From the NCBI GenBank assembly GCA_937899365.1, contig CALBPH010000292.1, positions 1 through 5,040 of the forward strand: 5,040 nt of DNA. The letters are read 5' to 3'. A program made the position numbers and the translations under genes. Shown here one piece after another: positions 1 to 5,040 of the stretch. Source of the stretch: an uncultured Leptolyngbya sp. (GTDB taxonomy: Bacteria > Cyanobacteriota > Cyanobacteriia > Phormidesmidales > Phormidesmidaceae). Every line of letters starts with the position of its first letter. Position 1 is the stretch's first letter. The notes under the pieces were generated by a model that was given only the letters and a program-made list of their open reading frames with translations, did not search any database and had not been told where the DNA came from.

Positions 1-1111
1 GGGTGGTAATGCCCAGCTGGAGAGCGGTATGTTGATCCGCCGGAGAAGTATTGCTGACGAAGGGAAGGGTGGTCTCACTTGGCTGTGGCCCCAGACTAGG
101 ACCAGAAAGTGAACCAACACTTGGGCCAAGGGTGGAGCCAGACTTTGATGGCCCAACAGAAGAAACCTGCTGAGAAGACTTTGCCTGGGAGACCCCTGGC
201 TGGGACAGCTGCTGTAGTCTCGTTAGAACATCCTGGGCCGTGGCCGGACGAGCGACGACCCTGGGGGCGATCATACTGGCGAGTAATTCGGCTAGCCTCG
301 CTGAGATTTGAGGGGCATAGGGGCGCTAGTCAAACCGGTTGTGCAGTGAGTCATAGAGATGCGTATCGGTGGGCGCTTTGGCCGTCAGTAGATAAATGAG
401 GGTACGACCCAGGGAATAAAAGTCAGACTGGGGCACGGCCTGCCCCTGCTCCTGCTCGGGGGGGGTATAGCAAGCGGAGCTAATGGCTGTGGCCACACCG
501 CCTCGACTCATCTGGGTGAGATAGGTTTGGGTGACTGCGCGGGCCGCCCCAAAATCCACCAGGGCCAGCTGACCGCTGGTGCGAATCATGACGTTTTCGG
601 GCTTAATATCCCGATGAAAGTAATTATTCTGATGAATCTGCTGCAGGATCTCCACCAGCTGGGTTAGCCACTTGACCGCCTGCTGCTCATGGATGGGATG
701 ATTACCCTGCTGCTTCATCCACTGAGCCAGATTAACGCCATCGATCTTTTCCATCACGATGCAGTGCAGCGGCACGGTCTGGCCGGGCGGCATAACCGTG
801 AAATAGCCATCCTGGGTCATAAAGGGCACCCCCGGATGGTTCAGGTGGCTAAGGGCCTCGGCCTCCTGCCGAAACATGGCTAGCACCTTAGGGATTTCGG
901 TGTGCTCCTGGCGTAGCACCTTTAGTAGCTTGGGCAGATTGCGCTCATAGGCTTCATACACAATGCCAAACCCGGTTTGGCTGCTGAGCAACCGCATGAC
1001 GCGATAGCGCCCTTCTAATACCAGTGTGGTTCCACAGGCTTGACAGTCGTTCGCCTCACTATTGCCCGGATGGTCAGGCCGGGGACAGTTGGGATTAATG
1101 CATAAACTCAT
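1..1111 (-). pseudogene. Ser/Thr protein kinase with 4-Cys prefix, interrupted by an in-frame TAG, 3' end beyond window
   Basis: This is a Hanks-type Ser/Thr kinase that would phosphorylate cytoplasmic protein targets. Residues 1-30 carry a putative zinc-binding prefix (C4, C9, C23, C26) seen in many cyanobacterial kinases. The kinase domain starts at about residue 35: Gly-rich loop at 43-54 (TGFGIVYEAY), likely ATP-anchoring K64, alpha-C E83, catalytic loop HRDIKPEN at 166-173, DFG at 186-188, PPE at 217-219 and subdomain IX D230. Translation from ATG 1111 stops after 261 residues (326-1111) at TAG 326-328. The same frame then stays open for 108 codons to the window edge, first with subdomain XI (APQIS, then ARPATAQDVLTRL, with R288 the expected partner of E219), then with a Ser/Gly/Pro/Gln-rich linker. 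The start has an AGGGTGG Shine-Dalgarno-like sequence 3-9 nt upstream. The gene is divergent from the amylase gene. I infer a nonsense mutation, a sequencing error or readthrough. Kinase identity is near certain; whether it is functional is unknown. Confidence 0.85.
326..328 (-). other. Premature amber codon (TAG) within the kinase domain
   Basis: The plus strand reads CTA here, giving TAG at codon 262 of the kinase. The preceding residues are NRFD and the following are RPYAPQIS. In related cyanobacterial kinases, from memory, this place usually reads like F-x-W-R-P with Trp (TGG), so one G-to-A change would explain the stop. No frameshift is needed, because the same frame continues on both sides. 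Confidence 0.8.
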
Positions 1112-1114
1112 CAG

Positions 1115-1121
1115 CCACCCT
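1115..1121 (-). promoter_or_regulatory. Ribosome binding site of the kinase gene
   Basis: On the minus strand the sequence is AGGGTGG followed by CTG and the ATG at 1111. The AGGG core lies 6 nt before the start codon, a usable Shine-Dalgarno spacing, and supports the chosen start just before the four-cysteine prefix. Confidence 0.55.
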
Positions 1122-1182
1122 GAAAAACGACCCTGGTGCCTCCGGTCATTCCAGACCTGAAGCCACAGGGAACGTAAACGCC

Positions 1183-1217
1183 CTCTTCTATCTTAGAAGC
1201 ATCCCAAGATAGGGGAG
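1183..1217. repeat. Inverted repeat (12-bp stem, 11-nt loop) between divergent genes
   Basis: The arms are 1183-1194 (CTCTTCTATCTT) and 1206-1217 (AAGATAGGGGAG), with loop 1195-1205. The inner 7 bp (CTATCTT/AAGATAG) pair perfectly. The outer 5 bp contain two G-U pairs if read as plus-strand RNA, which become mismatches in minus-strand RNA. No T-run follows, so it is not a typical intrinsic terminator. It could be an operator shared by the two genes or a leader hairpin, or it could be chance. Confidence 0.4.
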
Positions 1218-1324
1218 TAGGCGTGTATTGACGCTCAACTTTGATAATGTACCATCCGTTACTTAGAAACCTGAGATGAAAACTTGAATTTGAAGAGTTT
1301 ATTCACGATGACGGATCTAAAAGT

Positions 1325-1330
1325 GGGGGT
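1325..1330 (+). promoter_or_regulatory. Ribosome binding site of the amylase gene
   Basis: GGGGGT lies 8 nt before ATG 1339 and can pair with the anti-Shine-Dalgarno region using G-U pairing. The alternative in-frame ATG at 1369 has no purine-rich stretch in front of it, so this site favours the upstream start. Confidence 0.45.
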
Positions 1331-1338
1331 GCTATAGC

Positions 1339-2826
1339 ATGGTGGCGTCGTCGTTCCTGGCCATCACCATGCTGCGAAAATTGGGGGCTTTTTGCCTGGG
1401 GGTTACCTCTCTACTGCTGTCGCTTTTGTTGGCGACGCCCCCGCCAGCATCTGCTGATGTCATCCTCCATGCCTTTGATTGGAGCTATGCCACCGTGGCG
1501 GAGCGGGCACCGGATATTGCGGCGGCGGGCTATGGAGCGGTACTGGTGACGCCACCGCTCAAATCCCCCATTACCCGTAGATGCCGCTGGTATCAGCGCT
1601 ATCAACCCCAAGACTTTCGGGTAATTAGCAACTGTGATGGCGATAAGGAGAGCTTTGTAGCCATGATTGACGCCCTAACGGAGGTGGGGGTGCTCACCTA
1701 TGCCGATGTGGTGGTTAATCAAATGGCCAATGAGCGCAATGCGTCGACCACCTTCCCCGGTGCCTCTGCCCTAGCGGAGTATGGTGCCGATCTTGACTAT
1801 TGGGAACAACAGCGGCTGTATGGCGATTTAGATGAGGGTTTGTTTAGCCCCCAAGATTTTCACGCGCCCAACTGCATTCGCAATTATGGCAATCGTCTGG
1901 AAGTGATTAAGGGCCGTATCTGCGGTGGGGGAAACGATCCGGGGTTACCGGATCTCAGGGATACGGTGCCGGATGACAATTGGGTATTAAACCAGCGCCG
2001 ACAGTATGTGCGGGCTCTTTATGAGTTGGGTGTGCGGGGGTTTCGGCTAGATGCGGCTAAGCATATGCCCAACGGTGCGATTCGGTATTTTATTCCAGAT
2101 GACATTGCTAAACGCACTCAGATTTTTGCCGAGATTATTACGACGGGCGGTGTCGGAGACAATGAATATAATCTATTTTTAGAACCCTATCTCAGGGAGC
2201 TGCCTGTTGAGTTTGACGCCTATGATTTTCCCTTGTTAAATGCGATTAAACAGGCCTTTAGCTTGGGGCAGCCCCTGTCGGATATTGCTCAACCCTACGA
2301 GACGGGCAATGCGTTGGAAAGTCAACGGGCGGTTACCGTGGTCACAACCCACGATATTCCCTACAACGATGGGTTTCGCTATTTGATTATGGACCCGACG
2401 GATGAGGACCTGGCCTATGCCTACATTATGGGGCGAGACGGGGGCACCCCCATGGTGTTTGATGATGGAACGACGGCTGAGCCTCCCTTTGGGCAGATAG
2501 ACAATGGTCGCTGGCAAGGGGTTTGGACTTGCGATCGCATCCTTCGCATGATCCGTTTCCACAACCAAATGCAGGGAACTAGCATGGAGGTGCTACACGC
2601 CGACCAATGCAGCCTGCTGTGGCGACGAGGGGAAGAGGGGATTGTGGCCATCAACAAATGTGGCGAACCCCACACCATTACCGTCGATACCCAATTTAAG
2701 TTTAAATGGCATCACCCGTACCAAGATGTTCTCTCGGACGATTCATCGATGGAAATCAGTGGCCCTGAGCATACATTTCAAGTACCCGGACGCAGCGCCC
2801 AGATGTGGATCGCTGCTGAACCCTAA
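1339..2826 (+). CDS. Secreted GH13-family alpha-amylase
   Basis: This is a glycoside hydrolase family 13 enzyme that should hydrolyse alpha-1,4-glucosidic bonds in starch or glycogen-like glucans outside the cytoplasm. A signal peptide is clear: basic MLRK at 11-14, a Leu-rich core at 15-32, and an ASA cleavage site before D40. The mature protein begins with a TIM-barrel first strand (DVILHAFDW). GH13 motifs: region I DVVVNQ 123-128, LPDL 203-206, region II GFRLDAAKH 234-242 (nucleophile D238), region III FAE 263-265 (acid/base E265), and region IV THD 337-339 (D339). From about 410 onward the sequence fits the C-terminal beta-domain. The mature form of about 456 residues is normal for the family. 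The oddity is Q128 where region I usually has His; region IV also has Thr instead of Asn before HD. Six or seven cysteines outside the signal peptide could form disulfides. ATG 1339 follows an in-frame stop at 1318-1320; ATG 1369 would give a more classical signal peptide. Alpha-amylase is the best call, but substrate and products are not shown. Confidence 0.93.
   Translation: MVASSFLAITMLRKLGAFCLGVTSLLLSLLLATPPPASADVILHAFDWSYATVAERAPDIAAAGYGAVLVTPPLKSPITRRCRWYQRYQPQDFRVISNCDGDKESFVAMIDALTEVGVLTYADVVVNQMANERNASTTFPGASALAEYGADLDYWEQQRLYGDLDEGLFSPQDFHAPNCIRNYGNRLEVIKGRICGGGNDPGLPDLRDTVPDDNWVLNQRRQYVRALYELGVRGFRLDAAKHMPNGAIRYFIPDDIAKRTQIFAEIITTGGVGDNEYNLFLEPYLRELPVEFDAYDFPLLNAIKQAFSLGQPLSDIAQPYETGNALESQRAVTVVTTHDIPYNDGFRYLIMDPTDEDLAYAYIMGRDGGTPMVFDDGTTAEPPFGQIDNGRWQGVWTCDRILRMIRFHNQMQGTSMEVLHADQCSLLWRRGEEGIVAINKCGEPHTITVDTQFKFKWHHPYQDVLSDDSSMEISGPEHTFQVPGRSAQMWIAAEP
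2531..2538. repeat. HIP1 octamer GCGATCGC
   Basis: This is a perfect copy of the highly iterated palindrome that is over-represented in many cyanobacterial genomes. It lies inside the amylase coding sequence. Seven-base near-copies (GCGATCG) occur at 4191-4197 and 4964-4970 in the cheR-like gene. It is useful as a taxonomic hint only. Confidence 0.8.
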
Positions 2827-2835
2827 GCCACCTTT

Positions 2836-3912
2836 CTAAAGCACCTCATTAATTACCAGCTCATCACTATTTAACAGCTTTGGCAGATCCAAAATGTGCA
2901 TCATCTGCTCCCCATAGGGAACAGCCCCCTGAACACAGCTATGATCGGCTACCAGGCTAGATCCTGTCTTGATATTACTGGGATTAATATCAAACAAGGT
3001 ATCTCGAATTTCCTCGATCACTACGGCCGCCAGCGTTTTTTCAAGCTCAACCACAACAGCCTTAAGATTTCTAGACAGCGTTTTGGTTGAAAGCCCTAAC
3101 GATTCAGAAATATCAACAACGGTGACAACTTCACCGCGTAAATTGGTATTACCAATAATATGGCTGGGACAGCAGGGAACAGGTGTTGCTTGATTAACGG
3201 TGATGAATTCTCGAACACAGTCGGCATCAATACCCAACAGCTTATCATCCAGGGCAATTACAATCAGTGTTTTAGAAACAACGTTAGCCTGATCGCTCTC
3301 TGGTAGCTGTCTTAACTTGTCAGCCCGCTGACGGAAAATACTTTTTTCTTGGTCACTGGCATCTGGGCAAAAGGCTGTTGTAATACTTTCTTCCGATAGT
3401 GTTGTGTCAGAGCCATCCGCACGGGAATTATAAAAATCATCCACCAGAAAACGGGTGACCGAGATTACCTGTTGCAGTTCACCTGGGTTAAACCAAGATT
3501 GAGGCTCATTTAAGATAAAAATATCATCCTCATTCAACAACATACCGGCAAAGAAACGTTGGGTATCAGGCGTTATCCAATCCTCATGCTCAGGCAGTTC
3601 GGTCATCATCCCCTGGGTTGACAACTCTCTAATGTCCTGAACACTATTAGAAATAATGCCGACCCTCAAGTCAGCCTGTTTGAGAATAATAATGTTGTCG
3701 GTGAGCCCGTAACGCTGTGATTGACCGTCAGCGCTAGCCCGAAAGTCAATCACCGGTAGCACCTCTCCCTGGAGATCGATGACGCCCACAATACCTGATG
3801 GGGCATTGGGTACAAGGATAAGCTCTGGCAGCGCAAAGACTTCTTCAAGATAGTCTGCGTTAATGGCACTCACGTGCTGATGGACTTTAAAGAGGCAATA
3901 GGAGGTTTCCAT
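2836..3912 (-). CDS. Tandem CheW-domain chemotaxis coupling protein
   Basis: CheW domains are beta-barrel scaffolds that join chemoreceptors to the histidine kinase CheA at the inner membrane. This 358-residue protein has two. Domain 1 spans about residues 3-150, with the core P-x4-GVIDLQGEVLPVIDF at 38-57. Domain 2 spans about 213-350, with GNTNLRGEVVTVVDIS at 254-269. A charged, low-hydrophobicity linker at about 160-212 separates them. Typical CheW has one domain of about 150-170 residues. The usual Arg of the LRG motif is kept in domain 2 (R259) but is Gln (Q48) in domain 1. No receiver domain is present, so it is not CheV. The start ATG has a weak AGAG Shine-Dalgarno that overlaps the end of the upstream cheR-like gene, 10 bp away, which suggests translational coupling. 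The gene converges on the amylase gene. The domain call is firm; which receptor or CheA it serves cannot be seen here. Confidence 0.9.
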   Translation of the reverse strand: METSYCLFKVHQHVSAINADYLEEVFALPELILVPNAPSGIVGVIDLQGEVLPVIDFRASADGQSQRYGLTDNIIILKQADLRVGIISNSVQDIRELSTQGMMTELPEHEDWITPDTQRFFAGMLLNEDDIFILNEPQSWFNPGELQQVISVTRFLVDDFYNSRADGSDTTLSEESITTAFCPDASDQEKSIFRQRADKLRQLPESDQANVVSKTLIVIALDDKLLGIDADCVREFITVNQATPVPCCPSHIIGNTNLRGEVVTVVDISESLGLSTKTLSRNLKAVVVELEKTLAAVVIEEIRDTLFDINPSNIKTGSSLVADHSCVQGAVPYGEQMMHILDLPKLLNSDELVINEVL

Positions 3913-3915
3913 AAT

Positions 3916-3925
3916 TTTTTCTCTA
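3916..3925 (-). promoter_or_regulatory. cheR/cheW junction with overlapping stop codon and ribosome site
   Basis: On the minus strand the cheR-like gene ends GAT-TAG and the sequence continues AGAAAAAATT before the CheW ATG. The only Shine-Dalgarno-like bases (AGAG) include the last two bases of the TAG stop. This supports reinitiation or coupling of the second gene to translation of the first. The signal is weak and read by eye. Confidence 0.4.
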
Positions 3926-5029
3926 ATCTGTTTCTTTGAGGGTGTGTTCGAGCTGTAAAATTAATTCTGAGGCCGTACGATTTCCTAACTTGGCGATGCG
4001 GCTATCGCCAGGCAGCTGTCGTAACAAATTGAGCGCTACCTGGTTCATCCTGATATCGCTACCTTTGAACAGATCGTTAAGCTCCTGGTCGCTGCAGGTG
4101 TCCATGGCTGGCTCAGATGCTACAGGTATGGGCGGCGTCATGATAAATTCAGAGGCTGGCTGAGTTGCCTCATTCACTGGCCGCTGGTATGCGATCGATT
4201 CGTCAAACATTTTGATGTGCAGCTTGTTTGATTGTTGGCCATGGAGCTCCGTATGACCAACAAGAAGATAGCCTGAGGGGCGAAGGGCGTTATAAAATTT
4301 GTCTAATATTTTTCCAATAGCGGCATTGTTAAAGTAAATAAAAACGTTCCGACATAGGATTAAGTCCATATCTGTAACGTCTAGAGGGGGATCTAAAAAT
4401 GAGCTGTCTACTAAATTTCCTATCTGGAAATCAACCATTTTTTTGATGACACCGTCAATTTGGTAGTGATTGTCAGACTCTTTGAAAAAACGTTCTAGAA
4501 TGGCTGACTCAACCCCTCGAAACGACCAAGGACGATAAATCCCTGCCTTGGCCCTTTCAATGGCGGTTGAATTGATATCTATCCCTAAAATCTTTAAATC
4601 CCAGTCGTTTAAGTCTGGAATCAGGTCTGCTAATAATAATAAAATAGCGATGGAATAGGGTTCCTCACCGGTTGAACAACCGGCACTGCAAATGCGCAGG
4701 GTCTTTTCACGCGCTCTTTGTTCGATTAAGGTGGGTAAGATATAGTTCTTTAACAGATTAAACTGACCCTTGTCTCGAAAAAAGAAACTCTCAATATTAG
4801 TGATGGTTGAAATTAACAGCGTCCACTCTTGATTACTTTGCTCTGTATTTTCATTGAGTAACAGATAGTATTCTTCTGGCACCTTAAACTCTATCGCCTC
4901 CAAGCGACTAAAGATAAAGTTCTGGAAGCTGGCCTGATCGTTTTTCCTCAAGGTCAACCCAATGCGATCGGCGATGAGTTGAGCATATGCCTGATGTAAT
5001 CGTGGGCTTAGTGGCTCTGTTGATGACAC
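3923..5029 (-). CDS. cheR: CheR-type chemoreceptor glutamate methyltransferase with C-terminal extension
   Basis: CheR transfers a methyl group from S-adenosylmethionine to receptor glutamates, providing adaptation in chemosensory signalling. An all-helical CheR N-domain covers about residues 7-60, followed by TNIESFFFRD at 77-86, equivalent to the usual T-x-x-E-T/S-x-FFR motif. The SAM-binding fold includes RICSAGCSTGEEPYSIA at 112-128, ILGIDIN at 147-153, LILCRNVFIYF at 223-233 and GYLLVGHTEL at 253-262. A beta-subdomain at about 169-208 corresponds to the receptor-tether-binding region. Canonical CheR is about 270-290 residues; this one has roughly 85 more. The extension is a Pro/Thr-rich stretch (about 284-307) then a predicted helical tail (308-368) that I do not recognise and that does not look like TPRs. 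The start given is GTG 5029 without a visible ribosome site, and the frame is open to the window edge, so the true start could be further upstream. It is the first gene of an operon with the tandem CheW gene. Confidence 0.9.
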   Translation of the reverse strand: MSSTEPLSPRLHQAYAQLIADRIGLTLRKNDQASFQNFIFSRLEAIEFKVPEEYYLLLNENTEQSNQEWTLLISTITNIESFFFRDKGQFNLLKNYILPTLIEQRAREKTLRICSAGCSTGEEPYSIAILLLLADLIPDLNDWDLKILGIDINSTAIERAKAGIYRPWSFRGVESAILERFFKESDNHYQIDGVIKKMVDFQIGNLVDSSFLDPPLDVTDMDLILCRNVFIYFNNAAIGKILDKFYNALRPSGYLLVGHTELHGQQSNKLHIKMFDESIAYQRPVNEATQPASEFIMTPPIPVASEPAMDTCSDQELNDLFKGSDIRMNQVALNLLRQLPGDSRIAKLGNRTASELILQLEHTLKETD

Positions 5030-5040
5030 GTGTGTTTTAC

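Larger units (their letters stand above)
1112..1338. promoter_or_regulatory. Divergent intergenic region between kinase and amylase genes
   Basis: This 227-bp region must hold the 5' control signals of both divergent genes. For the amylase, a possible sigma-70-type promoter is TTGATA at 1241-1246, a 17-nt spacer, then TAGAAA at 1264-1269. A TTGACG at 1228-1233 is a good -35 match but has no -10 at the right distance. No clear promoter was found for the kinase. A 12-bp dyad lies at 1183-1217. I see no gene or riboswitch here. The promoter calls are weak and based on matches by eye. Confidence 0.45.

Noticed and set aside
109..399. Plus-strand open frame of 96 codons at the left end
   Set aside because: It lies antisense to the kinase 3' region, its protein has no recognisable motif, and the opposite strand carries clear kinase sequence in the same interval.
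1228..1248. TTGACG and GATAAT as a -35/-10 pair for the amylase
   Set aside because: Both hexamers look good alone, but the spacer is only 9 nt, far too short for a sigma-70-type promoter.
1378..1398. Lipoprotein signal at the Cys in GAFCLG (residue 19)
   Set aside because: The residue before Cys is Phe, which does not fit a lipobox, and a good ASA signal peptidase I site lies downstream at residues 37-39.
2236..2678. Two minus-strand open frames opposite the amylase
   Set aside because: Both overlap strongly conserved GH13 coding sequence on the plus strand, and their translations resemble no family. They are shadow frames.
2792..2816. Inverted repeat GCAGCG/CGCTGC with a 13-nt loop as a terminator
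   Set aside because: It lies within amylase coding sequence, the stem is only 6 bp with a wide loop, and no T-run follows on either strand.
2836..3912. CheV (CheW fused to a response-regulator receiver)
   Set aside because: The C-terminal half repeats the CheW pattern and has no receiver motifs such as the acidic pair, phospho-acceptor Asp and Lys.

Overview
The window most likely comes from a cyanobacterium. The evidence is a Ser/Thr kinase with the four-cysteine N-terminal prefix typical of cyanobacterial Hanks-type kinases, one perfect HIP1 octamer (GCGATCGC, 2531-2538) with two near-copies (4191-4197, 4964-4970), and an alpha-amylase of a type I associate with cyanobacteria. No species assignment is attempted. 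There are no tRNA or rRNA genes, CRISPR arrays or insertion sequences that I can see.

Layout. (1) Positions 1-1111, minus strand: a Ser/Thr protein kinase gene whose 3' end runs off the window. It is interrupted by an in-frame TAG at 326-328, inside the C-lobe. The reading frame resumes with unmistakable kinase subdomain XI sequence and a Ser/Gly/Pro-rich linker, so this is one gene with a nonsense codon. (2) Positions 1112-1338: a divergent intergenic region with a 12-bp dyad and possible promoter elements. (3) Positions 1339-2826, plus strand: a secreted GH13 alpha-amylase with a signal peptide and all catalytic residues, but with Gln in place of the usual His in conserved region I. (4) Positions 2836-5029, minus strand: a two-gene chemosensory operon, a CheR methyltransferase (first) and a tandem CheW-domain protein (second). 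They are separated by 10 bp and converge on the amylase gene with a 9-bp gap. The start of the cheR-like gene may lie beyond the right edge.

How the genes relate. The cheR-like and cheW-like genes are a functional pair: receptor methylation (adaptation) plus a receptor-kinase coupling scaffold. The rest of the pathway (receptor, CheA) is not in the window. The kinase and amylase share only a divergent intergenic region, and no functional link is shown. Hand counts on sample lines give roughly 60% G+C in the kinase and most of the amylase, but about 35-43% in the chemosensory operon. This suggests the two halves have different evolutionary histories.

I see no convincing new multi-gene system. 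The points most worth checking are the amber codon in the kinase, the Gln substitution in the amylase, the unequal tandem CheW domains next to a CheR with an unrecognised C-terminal extension, and the composition shift at about 2830.
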